A stretch of 19,269 bases of DNA, taken from positions 1-19,269 of the forward strand of contig CAMLNH010000009.1 of assembly GCA_946481355.1 (NCBI GenBank), read 5' to 3'. The DNA is from an uncultured Curvibacter sp. (GTDB lineage Bacteria; Pseudomonadota; Gammaproteobacteria; Burkholderiales; Burkholderiaceae). The notes beneath the pieces are model-generated. The model was given only the letters and a program-made list of their open reading frames with translations, did not search any database and had not been told where the DNA came from. Each line of letters opens with the position of its first letter. Position 1 is the first letter of the stretch. The translations under genes were made by a program, and so were the position numbers. This document shows positions 9,091-16,460 of the stretch, in pieces.

Positions 9091-9525
9091 TCAGCGCGGT
9101 TCGCTGAGCTGGCCTTGCTGAGGCACGGGCGGTGCCAGCGGCGGCGCAGCCGGTTGCGGCGCCTCACGCACCTCACGGATGCCGCTGACGAAGTACTCGG
9201 TCTCGCCAAAGCAGGTGGTGGGGATGAACTTGTGCTGGTGATAGCTCAGCACCACCCGCTTGCCGGCCAGCGCGTTGATCTGCTGCACGACGGCTTCGTC
9301 GCGCACCGTGAATTCGAATTTCTCGGGAATGGCGCCTGGCATGGTGACCATGGCGATCTCGCCCTCCCAGGTCTTGCACAGCCAGCCCTTCTTGGACAGC
9401 TTCTGCACATAGCCGGCGCGCTCGCCCTCGGCATAGCTCCAGCTCAGCGAAAACCAGGTCCAGCCGATCGCCAGCAGCACGAGCAGGGTCAGCAGCATCA
9501 GCAAGGCCCGTGCGAAGATTTTCAT
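9091..9525 (-). CDS. Small membrane-anchored protein of unknown function
   Basis: A 144-residue protein that I do not recognise as any characterised family, though similar proteins seem common in Burkholderiales. Residues 7-26 form one hydrophobic helix after MKIFAR. With no clear cleavage site it is probably a signal anchor leaving the rest in the periplasm. The body has a conserved-looking SWSYAEGERAGYVQKLSKKGW stretch split around residues 30-48, then C50, a WEGEIAMVTMPG segment, and C105 in TTCFGETEY; the two cysteines could form a disulfide. Residues 122-137 are Pro/Ala-rich. The ATG at 9525 has a GAGGGAG ribosome-binding site, so I take it over longer in-frame starts that overlap the glycosylase gene. 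It lies 29 bp past the glycosylase gene in the same direction. Confidence 0.85.
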   Translation of the reverse strand: MKIFARALLMLLTLLVLLAIGWTWFSLSWSYAEGERAGYVQKLSKKGWLCKTWEGEIAMVTMPGAIPEKFEFTVRDEAVVQQINALAGKRVVLSYHQHKFIPTTCFGETEYFVSGIREVREAPQPAAPPLAPPVPQQGQLSEPR

Positions 9526-9554
9526 GGTGACTCCCTCAATGTGATGTGACAGGC

Positions 9555-10376
9555 TCAGGCGGGCGCGGGATGCATCAGGCCGCGCGCCAGGCACAGATCG
9601 GCCCAGGCCTTGGCCTTGTCCTGCGGCGTGCGCAGCAGGTAGGCCGGGTGGTAGCTCACGACCACGGGCACGCCCTCGTACTGGTGCACCTGGCCGCGCA
9701 GGCGGCCCAGCGGCATCGTCGCGACGTCCGGCACGCTGTGCTGCAGCAGCGACTGCGCGGCAAAGCGACCGAGCGCCAGGATGACCTGCGGCTGCAACAG
9801 CGCCACCTGGCGGCGCAGATAGGGCTCGCACTGCAGCACCTCTTCGGGTTGCGGGTTGCGGTTGCCCGGCGGTCGGCACTTGAGCACATTGGCGATGTAG
9901 ACCGCCTGTGCGCCCTCGCCCGCACGGCTCAGGCCCAGGGCCTGGAGCATGTTGTCGAGCAACACCCCGGCCTGGCCCACAAAGGGCTCGCCCTGGATAT
10001 CCTCGTTCTCACCCGGCGCCTCCCCCACGATGAGCCAGCGCGCCTGCCGGTCGCCGACACCGAACACCGTGTTCTTGCGGCTCTTGCACAGCCCACAGGC
10101 CTGACACCCGGCGACCGCCTGCGCCAGCGTCTCCCAGTCCAGGCCCGCCACCTCACCCGCAGGCGCCCGCGGCGCGACAGAGGCAGGCGCACGCACCGGC
10201 GCCGCAACACCTGTGGCCGGGCGTGCCACGGCCACAGTGGCCGCCATGACGGCGGCCTCCCCCCGGGGGCTGGGAGGGGCATCGTCCATCAGCCCAGATG
10301 GGAGTGAAGGTCCCCAGACCTTCACTCCCATTTCCTCCAGCATCGCGCGCTGTCGCGTATCGAGTTGCAGACTCAT
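9555..10376 (-). CDS. Uracil-DNA glycosylase, family 4 (iron-sulfur type)
   Basis: A 273-residue base-excision repair enzyme that removes uracil from DNA. The catalytic domain starts near residue 85. The [4Fe-4S] ligands are probably C91, C94, C167 and C183. Motif 1 is GEAPGENEDIQGEPFVGQAG (residues 118-137) and motif 2 is HPAYLLR (243-249), both typical of family 4. Residues 1-24 (with RAMLEEMGVKVW) look like the N-terminal motif seen in betaproteobacterial members. They are followed by an Ala/Pro/Val-rich linker up to about residue 78. The DNA for that N-terminal part contains several inverted repeats, one perfect over 15 bp. It follows rimI by 10 bp, and the tsaB-rimI-glycosylase order is a known arrangement in this group. 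Confidence 0.93.
   Translation of the reverse strand: MSLQLDTRQRAMLEEMGVKVWGPSLPSGLMDDAPPSPRGEAAVMAATVAVARPATGVAAPVRAPASVAPRAPAGEVAGLDWETLAQAVAGCQACGLCKSRKNTVFGVGDRQARWLIVGEAPGENEDIQGEPFVGQAGVLLDNMLQALGLSRAGEGAQAVYIANVLKCRPPGNRNPQPEEVLQCEPYLRRQVALLQPQVILALGRFAAQSLLQHSVPDVATMPLGRLRGQVHQYEGVPVVVSYHPAYLLRTPQDKAKAWADLCLARGLMHPAPA
10298..10331. repeat. Perfect 15-bp inverted repeat with 4-nt loop inside the glycosylase gene
   Basis: Arms at 10298-10312 and 10317-10331 are exact reverse complements separated by CCCA. One further G-T and one A-T pair extend the stem to about 17 bp. It covers codons 16-27 of the glycosylase gene, starting 45 nt after the A of the ATG, and would form a very stable mRNA hairpin. 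The 3' arm on the coding strand uses codons rare elsewhere in the window (CCT, TCA, CCA, TCT). No T-run follows, so it is not a standard terminator. Confidence 0.85.
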
Positions 10377-10386
10377 AACGAGATTC

Positions 10387-10854
10387 TCACAGACGCAGGC
10401 TCATGACCACGGCATCCTCGCGCCGGCCGGAGCCGGCGGGGTAGTAATTCTTGCGCAGCCCCACGCGTCGGTAACCGTGCGCCTCGTAGATGGCGATGGC
10501 GCGCGCGTTGCTCACGCGCACCTCCAGCCAAAGCCATTGCGCGCCCAGACCGCGCGCCCAGAGGGCCAGCGCATCGAGCATGATGCGCCCCCAGCCCTGC
10601 TGCTGGTAGTTCGGCGAAACGGTGATGTTGAGCAGGTGCACCTCGTCCACACCCTGCATGGCTACGTAGTAGCCCAGCAGCTCCTCGCCGGCCAAGAGCA
10701 CGCGCGCGTGGTAGCCGGACTTGAGCGCGTCGAAGAAATTGCCGCGCGTCCAGGGGTACGGGTAGGCGCGCTGCTCGATCTGCAGCACCTGCTCCAGCCG
10801 CACAGCTTCCAACGGCTCGAGCCGGGCTTCGACGGGTTTGAGAACGGCGCTCAT
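10387..10854 (-). CDS. rimI: Ribosomal protein S18 alanine N-acetyltransferase
   Basis: A 155-residue GNAT-fold enzyme that acetylates the N-terminal alanine of ribosomal protein S18. Visible are the N-terminal IEQRAYPYPWTRGNF segment typical of RimI, the beta-4 strand LLNITVSPNYQQQGWG with the acetyl-CoA pyrophosphate loop QQQGWG, and the C-terminal NARAIAIYEAHGY motif with the usual tyrosine. Length agrees with the family (about 148-160). Its ATG overlaps the tsaB stop as ATGA. The tsaB-rimI pairing is widely conserved and strengthens the call. Confidence 0.94.
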   Translation of the reverse strand: MSAVLKPVEARLEPLEAVRLEQVLQIEQRAYPYPWTRGNFFDALKSGYHARVLLAGEELLGYYVAMQGVDEVHLLNITVSPNYQQQGWGRIMLDALALWARGLGAQWLWLEVRVSNARAIAIYEAHGYRRVGLRKNYYPAGSGRREDAVVMSLRL

Positions 10855-11570
10855 GTGCGGGATATCTGTGCCTTCGCAGCGGCACGCTCCTCGGTGGTCA
10901 GGGCCACTTTATCGCGGATGTAGCGCGGCAGGGCCAGCTCAGCCGGCACGGCGTTGCCGGCTGCCAACAAGGCCGGCGCCAGGCGCAGCATGGCCGCGGC
11001 CGTGGGCAGGGCCTGCCAGCGCGGGATGGCCGGCAGCACCGGCAGGCGCTCACCGTACTGGGCAAACACATTGCCGGCCAGGGCCCCGACATCCTGCAGC
11101 GGCAGCTGCTCGGGTTTGTAGAGGCCGAAGTCGGCCTGCTGCGACCAGCGCCCCTGCGCATAGACGTAGGGCGCGGCATAGAGTTCGTCCATGCGCGCAT
11201 CGAGCAGCGCCAGCACGCGCAAACGCGCGGCCTGCGGCGCCTGCTGCGCGCGTGCCTCCTCGGCCACGGCCAGCAGGGTATCCACGGGCAGCAGGGGGAC
11301 ATCTGCCCCGAAACCCAGACCCTGGGCCACGGCACAGGCCGTGCGCAGGCCGGTGAAGGAACCCGGGCCGCAGCCGAAGGCGATGGCATCGAGCTCCTCC
11401 AGCTTCAGCCCGGCTTCGGCCATCAGGGTCTCGATGGCCGGGATCAAGGCGCTGGAGGCCTGGGCGCCGCCGGCGCCCGTGTGCTGCCAGACGCGGGCCA
11501 CGCCTTCGACCTCACGCGTGACGGCGATGGAGATCAGCTCGGTGCTGGTGTCGAAGGCCAGCAGCTTCAT
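10851..11570 (-). CDS. tsaB: tRNA t6A biosynthesis protein TsaB
   Basis: A 239-residue non-catalytic partner of TsaD in the complex that makes N6-threonylcarbamoyladenosine at position 37 of ANN-decoding tRNAs. It has the ASKHA-fold N-terminus LLAFDTSTE and the hallmark GCGPGSFTGLR segment near residue 70, and the length is close to E. coli TsaB (231). The ATG at 11570 was chosen because the family begins exactly at MKLLAFDTST and because it overlaps the preceding transporter stop as ATGA. The stop in turn overlaps rimI. The TsaC-type partner enzyme (Sua5) is encoded 2.7 kb to the right. Confidence 0.94.
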   Translation of the reverse strand: MKLLAFDTSTELISIAVTREVEGVARVWQHTGAGGAQASSALIPAIETLMAEAGLKLEELDAIAFGCGPGSFTGLRTACAVAQGLGFGADVPLLPVDTLLAVAEEARAQQAPQAARLRVLALLDARMDELYAAPYVYAQGRWSQQADFGLYKPEQLPLQDVGALAGNVFAQYGERLPVLPAIPRWQALPTAAAMLRLAPALLAAGNAVPAELALPRYIRDKVALTTEERAAAKAQISRT

Positions 11571-12520
11571 GCCGTCTTCCTCACGCCAAAGGTGATGCCC
11601 ACGGTCACCAGCACCAGGCCGGCCATCAGGTTCCAGTACAGCGGCTCGCCGAGGAAGATCACGGCACCGAGTGCCGAGAGGCCGGGCACGAGCGCCGTGA
11701 TCATGGTCGAGCGCACGGGACCGAAGTACTCGATCATGCGCACAAAGGTCATGCCCGAGATCACCACCGAGCCCAGGCCCTGGAAAGCAAACTGGAACAG
11801 CAGCTCGGGCCAGGGCGCACTGGCCAGATGGCTCTGGATCACACCCAGGCTCAGCAGCAAGGCATAGAAAGGCAGGTAGCTGAACAGGGCGAACACCGTG
11901 ATGGCCGTGGTGGCACGCACGGCATCGAGCCCGTGGCGGCGCGCCAGCACGCTGTAGCTGGCCCAGCTGAAGGCCGCGCACATGAAGAGCAGATCACCCT
12001 TCCACACCTCACCGCCCTCGAAGGCCTGCAGCAGGCTCGCGCCCCCCACGAGCAGATCGCCGCCCACGATACAGGCCAGGCCGACCACGCGCGCCGGTGT
12101 GATGCGCGTGCCCAGCACCAGCAGGGCCAGGAGGGTGGTCCACAGCGGCAGGCTACCGGGCATGAGCACCGAGGCGTGCGCGGCCGGCGCGTAGAAGAAG
12201 CCGGCATAAGCCAGCAGCGCGTAGCCGAAGCCGCCGAACAGGCCGCAGAGCGCGGTGACCTTGAAGCCCAATGGCGAGAGACCGAAGAAGGACGAAGGCA
12301 CCGTGCCGCCCTGCGCACGATCCCGCCGCACCAGCCACCAGCCCAGGGGCAGCAGCACGACACTGGCGCCGACGATGCGCGCAAAGGCGATGTCGTAGGG
12401 CGTGAGCGAGCCCTGGGCCGAGGCGCGCGCGATGACGATGAAGGCGGTCCAGATGCCGACGGTGATGACGGCAGCCGCGATGCCGATGCTGCGCGGCGAC
12501 AGGCCCTTGAGGAAATGCAT
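11567..12520 (-). CDS. EamA-type transporter of the drug/metabolite transporter superfamily
   Basis: A 317-residue inner-membrane protein with about ten hydrophobic segments arranged as two EamA repeats (roughly residues 10-150 and 165-310). The first repeat starts with IGIAAAVITVGIWTAFIVIAR, followed by an SLTPYDIAFARIVGASVVLLPLG segment typical of the family. The second ends in GLVLVTVGITFGVRKT. The substrate cannot be read from sequence; relatives export amino acids, metabolites or drugs. The ATG at 12520 begins the conserved part. No Shine-Dalgarno is seen, but GATAAT lies 6 nt before the ATG. The stop overlaps tsaB by ATGA, so it heads the tsaB-rimI-glycosylase gene run. It is divergent from dacB across only 37 bp. 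Confidence 0.9.
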   Translation of the reverse strand: MHFLKGLSPRSIGIAAAVITVGIWTAFIVIARASAQGSLTPYDIAFARIVGASVVLLPLGWWLVRRDRAQGGTVPSSFFGLSPLGFKVTALCGLFGGFGYALLAYAGFFYAPAAHASVLMPGSLPLWTTLLALLVLGTRITPARVVGLACIVGGDLLVGGASLLQAFEGGEVWKGDLLFMCAAFSWASYSVLARRHGLDAVRATTAITVFALFSYLPFYALLLSLGVIQSHLASAPWPELLFQFAFQGLGSVVISGMTFVRMIEYFGPVRSTMITALVPGLSALGAVIFLGEPLYWNLMAGLVLVTVGITFGVRKTA

Positions 12521-12557
12521 GGCTGCATTATCCGTGGCCAGGGTTAGACTTGCCCGC
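12521..12557. promoter_or_regulatory. 37-bp divergent spacer with -10-like hexamers next to both ATGs
   Basis: On the minus strand GATAAT (12532-12527) precedes the transporter ATG by 6 nt. On the plus strand TAGACT (12545-12550, 4 of 6) precedes the dacB ATG by 7 nt. Neither gene has a well-placed Shine-Dalgarno; the nearest GGG before dacB is about 14 nt away. The -35 matches are poor on both strands, so these are suggestions only. Confidence 0.3.
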
Positions 12558-13991
12558 ATGTCTGCGCTGCGTCCTGTCCTGTTCCTCGTCTTCCTGCTGT
12601 CCGGCATGGCCGCCAGCGCCCGCGACACCCTGCCGCCCGCCGTGGCCCAGGCGCTGGCGCGCGCCCGCGTGCCGGCCGAAGCGGTGAGCATCGTGGTCGA
12701 GGAAGCGGGCAGCAAGGGCAACCCGCTGCTGAGCCATCGTGCCCATGCATCCATGAACCCGGCTTCGGTGATGAAGCTCGTGACCACGCTGGCCGGGCTC
12801 GAAACCCTGGGGCCGGGCTGGAGCTGGAAGACACCCGTCTACATCGAGGGCACAGCACGCGAGGGCACCCTCTATGGCAATGTCTACATCCAGGGCCAGG
12901 GGGACCCCAAGCTGGTGGCCGAGCGGCTCTGGCTGCTGCTGCGGCGCGTGCAGGGCCTGGACATCCGCAACATCGCGGGCGACATCGTGCTCGACCGCAG
13001 CGCCTTCGAGGTACCGACGGTGGACCCGGGCGAGTTCGACGGCGAGCCGCTGCGGCCTTACAACGCCGCGCCCGACGCGCTGCTGCTGAACTTCAAGTCC
13101 GTGCTCATGACCTTTGTGCCGGACCGCAGCGCCAACGCAGCCCATGTGCACGTGGAGCCGCCGCTGGCCGGCGTGGACTGGCCCACACATGTACCGCTGC
13201 GCGAGACCGAGTGCAACGACTACCGCAGCGCCTTGCGCGCCGATTTTTCCGACCCGCTGCGGCCACGCTTCGCAGGCCGCTACCCGGTAGCCTGCGGGGA
13301 GAAGGTCTGGCCCCTGGCCTGGGCCGATCCGGTGAGCTACGGCCCCCGTGCCATCGAGGGCATGTGGCGGGCGATTGGCGGCCAGCTGCAGGGGCGGGTG
13401 CGCGAGGGCCGGGTGCCTGAAAGCCTGAGCCCGGCCTTTGCGCTGGAGTCACCACCTCTGGCCGAGCTGGTGCGCGACATCAACAAGTACAGCAACAACG
13501 TGATGACGCAGCAGCTCTTCCTCACGCTGAGCCTGCAGCAGCAGGGCAAGGGAACGATCGCCGATTCACGCGAGCTGCTGCGCGCCTGGTGGCGCGAGCG
13601 CTTCGGCGCGGGCGACGAGCCGCTGATCAGCAATGGGGCCGGTCTCTCGCGCGAGGACCGCATCAGTGCGGCCGCCCTCGCCCGCCTGCTGCAGTACGCC
13701 TGGACCTCGCCGCTGATGCCCGAGCTCATGAGCTCCCTGCCCATCAGCGGGCTGGACGGCACGCTGCGACCCAGCCGCTGGCGGGCCGGGGGCAGCGCCC
13801 ACCTCAAGACCGGCAGCCTGCGCGACGTGGCGTCCATCGCCGGCTATGTGCACACGACAGAAGGCCGGCGCTACGTGCTGGTGGCGGCGGTCAACCATCC
13901 GAATGCCAACGCCGTGCGCCCCGCACTCGAAGCGCTGGTGGAATGGACGGCCCGGCAAGGGGCCGAGAAGGTCTCGCGCAAGACCCGCTGA
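12558..13991 (+). CDS. dacB: D-alanyl-D-alanine carboxypeptidase/endopeptidase, PBP4 type
   Basis: A 477-residue penicillin-binding protein of peptidase family S13, which trims or cleaves peptidoglycan cross-links in the periplasm. The N-terminus MSALRPVLFLVFLLSGMAASA is a signal peptide with probable cleavage after ASA (residue 21), which decides the start at 12558 over longer in-frame ATG and GTG codons. All three catalytic motifs are present: SVMK (residues 70-73, S70 nucleophile), SNN (312-314) and KTG (417-419). The large insert between the first two motifs, typical of PBP4, is intact. The length agrees with the family. It is followed after 15 bp by the SemiSWEET gene in the same direction. 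Confidence 0.95.
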   Translation: MSALRPVLFLVFLLSGMAASARDTLPPAVAQALARARVPAEAVSIVVEEAGSKGNPLLSHRAHASMNPASVMKLVTTLAGLETLGPGWSWKTPVYIEGTAREGTLYGNVYIQGQGDPKLVAERLWLLLRRVQGLDIRNIAGDIVLDRSAFEVPTVDPGEFDGEPLRPYNAAPDALLLNFKSVLMTFVPDRSANAAHVHVEPPLAGVDWPTHVPLRETECNDYRSALRADFSDPLRPRFAGRYPVACGEKVWPLAWADPVSYGPRAIEGMWRAIGGQLQGRVREGRVPESLSPAFALESPPLAELVRDINKYSNNVMTQQLFLTLSLQQQGKGTIADSRELLRAWWRERFGAGDEPLISNGAGLSREDRISAAALARLLQYAWTSPLMPELMSSLPISGLDGTLRPSRWRAGGSAHLKTGSLRDVASIAGYVHTTEGRRYVLVAAVNHPNANAVRPALEALVEWTARQGAEKVSRKTR

Positions 13992-14006
13992 TGCCCCGCC
14001 CATGCC

Positions 14007-14264
14007 ATGAACGATCTCATCGGCTACCTCGCCGCCAGCCTCACCACCCTGAGCTTCCTGCCCCAGGCCCTGCATACCTTCCGCACGCGCGATGTCAGCG
14101 GCATCTCGCTGGGCATGTACGCCACCTTCACCACCGGTGTGGCGCTGTGGCTGGCCTATGGCGTGCTGCTGGGGGCCTGGCCCCTGATTGCGGCCAACGG
14201 GCTGACGCTGGTGCTGGCCCTGGCAATTCTGGTGATGAAGCTGCGCTACAGCCGCAAGCGTTGA
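14007..14264 (+). CDS. SemiSWEET-family sugar transporter
   Basis: An 85-residue membrane protein with three predicted helices (about residues 3-22, 36-53 and 57-78) and the PQ motif at P19-Q20 in the first helix (LSFLPQALHTFRTRDVSG). That length and the single triple-helix bundle define bacterial SemiSWEETs, which dimerise to form a sugar pore. The sugar is unknown. The C-terminus is basic (RYSRKR) and probably cytoplasmic. It begins 15 bp after dacB and is likely co-transcribed. The stop lies 4 bp from the convergent sua5 stop. No clear Shine-Dalgarno is seen, so translation may depend on coupling with dacB. Confidence 0.9.
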   Translation: MNDLIGYLAASLTTLSFLPQALHTFRTRDVSGISLGMYATFTTGVALWLAYGVLLGAWPLIAANGLTLVLALAILVMKLRYSRKR

Positions 14265-14268
14265 GGTC

Positions 14269-15270
14269 TCAGCTCGCGGCGGCGCGCTGCAGGCGGTCGC
14301 GCACACCTTCCCAGTCCGTGGTCTGGGGTGGCTGCTCCACCCAGATGAGATGCACGCCCTGGGCGTCGAAATCGCGCAGCGCAGCGAACAGCTGCTGTGC
14401 CGCAGCCGCCGCATCGTCGGGCATGCGCCGGTACAGCAGATTGACGGAGGGCACATGCAGGATGCTGCGCGCATAGACGGCGATGGTGGCCTTGCCGCCA
14501 TCGAAGTCGCGGCCCAGCACCTCCAGCGCCGTCTGCAGCGCCTTGCCCTCCATGAGCCGCACCTTGGCCCGGGGCGCGTAATGCGCCTCCAGCGTGCCCG
14601 AGGCCCGCGGGGCCGGTGCGGCGAGCTCGTCCTTGTCGCGCAGGCGCTGACCGCAGACCTGCTCGATCTGCTCACGCGTGATGTGGCCCGGCCGCAGCAG
14701 CACGGGCACGCCGCGCGTGCAGTCGACGATGGTCGATTCGATGCCGACCTCGCAGGCACCACCATCGAGGATCAGCAGTTCCTCGCCGAATTCGCCCTGC
14801 ACATGCGCGGCCGTGGTCGGGCTCACGCGGCCGAACTGGTTGGCACTGGGCGCGGCCACGCCGTGCACGCCCAGCGTGCGCGCAGCCAGCAGCAGGGCAT
14901 GGGCCACGGGGTGGGCGGGACAGCGCAGACCGATGGAGTCCTGCCCGCCGGCCGCGGCGGCGGCCACCTCGGGGCGGCGCGCCAGGATCAGGGTCAACGG
15001 GCCGGGCCAGAAACGCTGCAGCAGGGTGCGCGCGAAGTCCGGCACATCCTGTGCGTAGTGGTCCACGCCCTGCGCGTCGGCCACGTGCACGATCAGCGGG
15101 TGGTCGCTGGGCCGACCCTTGGCGGTGAAGATCTGCGCGACGGCGGCGTCCTGGTCTGCATCGGCCGCCAGACCATAGACTGTTTCGGTCGGCAGGCCCA
15201 GCAGCCGGCCCGCACGCAGGGCCTCGGCGGCGCGCTGCACGGCTGCCGGGTCGCGTCCGTCAAGCAACAT
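14269..15270 (-). CDS. L-threonylcarbamoyladenylate synthase, Sua5 type
   Basis: A 333-residue enzyme making threonylcarbamoyl-AMP from threonine, bicarbonate and ATP, the first step of tRNA t6A synthesis. The YrdC domain spans about residues 10-205, with LPTETVYGLAADA, KGRP (residues 51-54) and SAN (142-144), which build the substrate site. After a linker comes a C-terminal Sua5 domain (about 230-333, starting near SGTLEAHYAP), so this is the long two-domain Sua5 form rather than the short TsaC of E. coli (190 residues). The ATG at 15270 is chosen because upstream codons overlap purK and are not family-like. It follows purK by 14 bp as the last gene of the purE-purK operon. Confidence 0.94.
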   Translation of the reverse strand: MLLDGRDPAAVQRAAEALRAGRLLGLPTETVYGLAADADQDAAVAQIFTAKGRPSDHPLIVHVADAQGVDHYAQDVPDFARTLLQRFWPGPLTLILARRPEVAAAAAGGQDSIGLRCPAHPVAHALLLAARTLGVHGVAAPSANQFGRVSPTTAAHVQGEFGEELLILDGGACEVGIESTIVDCTRGVPVLLRPGHITREQIEQVCGQRLRDKDELAAPAPRASGTLEAHYAPRAKVRLMEGKALQTALEVLGRDFDGGKATIAVYARSILHVPSVNLLYRRMPDDAAAAAQQLFAALRDFDAQGVHLIWVEQPPQTTDWEGVRDRLQRAAAS

Positions 15271-15284
15271 GGCCGCGCTCCGGC

Positions 15285-16460
15285 TCAGAAGGGCTCGATG
15301 CCCAGGATCTTGGCCGCGGCCAGGGCGGTGGAGCGCACCTCCTCCACCGAGGTGCCGGTGATGTTGAGGTGGCCCATCTTGCGGCCGGGCTTGGCATCGA
15401 GCTTGCCGTAGAGGTGCAGGTGTGTACCGGGCAAGGCCAGCACACGGTCCCAGGGGGGAGGGCCGCCATGCGCGGTCCAGACGTCGCCGAGCAGGTTGAG
15501 CATGATGCTCGGGCTGTGCAGGCGCGGCTGCACCAGGGGCAGGCCGGCCAGCGTGCGCACCTGCAGGTCGAACTGCGAGTGGTCGCAGCCGTCCATCGTG
15601 TAGTGGCCGCTGTTGTGCGGACGCGGCGCCATCTCGTTGACGACCAGCGAACCGTCCTGCAGCACGAAGAACTCCACGCAGAGCACGCCCACGTAGTTCA
15701 GGCCGGCGGCCACGGACTTGGTCGCCTCGACGGCCTGTGCAGCCAGGGAAGGCGCGACATTGCCCTCGTAGACTTCGGTCACGGCCAGGATGCCCGCGCG
15801 GTGCAGGTTGCGCTGCACGGGGAAGTTGACCATCTGGCCATCGGCACCACGCGCGACGATGACCGAGCACTCGGCCGCCAGCGGCAGCATCTTCTCAAGC
15901 ACGCAGGGTACACGCTTGAGCTCGTCCCAGGCCGCCACGAGTTCGGCGCGCGTCTGCACGCGGATCTGGCCCTTGCCGTCGTAACCCAGACGCGCGGTCT
16001 TGAGGATGCCGGGCAGCAGTGCGTCGGGCACGGCCGCGAGCTGTTCTGCCGTCTCGATCACCGCGTGCGGTGCCACAGGCACGCCGCAGCGCGTGAAATG
16101 CACCTTCTCCTGCGCGCGGTCCTGGGCGATGGCCACGGCCTGGGCGGCCGGCGCCACCGGGCGATGGGCGCCCAGGGTCAGCAGGGCCGGCGCCGGCACA
16201 TTCTCGAACTCGGTGGTGATGGCGGCGCTGCGCTGCATCAGCTGGGCCAGGCCCTGCTCGTCGAGGTAGGCGGTCTGGATGTGGTGGTGGCTGACCAGCC
16301 CGGCCGGGCTGGACGGATCCGGGTCGAGGACGGCCGTGAAATAGCCCATGCGCTGGGCCGCGTGCACGAACATGCGACCGAGCTGGCCGCCGCCCATGAC
16401 GCCCAGGGTGGCCGGCTGGCCGTTGACGAGCGTGCCGGGAAGGATGGGGCCGCCGGTCAT
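15285..16460 (-). CDS. purK: 5-(carboxyamino)imidazole ribonucleotide synthase
   Basis: A 391-residue ATP-grasp enzyme that carboxylates aminoimidazole ribonucleotide with ATP and bicarbonate in purine synthesis; cytoplasmic. The N-terminal [11 protein letters not shown] is the nucleotide-fold loop (about residues 20-30). The ATP-grasp core holds [12 protein letters not shown] and [19 protein letters not shown], with the metal-binding glutamates, followed by [11 protein letters not shown]. The length fits the family (355-400). The ATG at 16460 overlaps the purE stop as ATGA, so the two partner enzymes are translationally coupled. A perfect 18-nt palindrome in the coding DNA at 16295-16312 is probably chance. 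Confidence 0.96.
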   Translation of the reverse strand: MTGGPILPGTLVNGQPATLGVMGGGQLGRMFVHAAQRMGYFTAVLDPDPSSPAGLVSHHHIQTAYLDEQGLAQLMQRSAAITTEFENVPAPALLTLGAHRPVAPAAQAVAIAQDRAQEKVHFTRCGVPVAPHAVIETAEQLAAVPDALLPGILKTARLGYDGKGQIRVQTRAELVAAWDELKRVPCVLEKMLPLAAECSVIVARGADGQMVNFPVQRNLHRAGILAVTEVYEGNVAPSLAAQAVEATKSVAAGLNYVGVLCVEFFVLQDGSLVVNEMAPRPHNSGHYTMDGCDHSQFDLQVRTLAGLPLVQPRLHSPSIMLNLLGDVWTAHGGPPPWDRVLALPGTHLHLYGKLDAKPGRKMGHLNITGTSVEEVRSTALAAAKILGIEPF

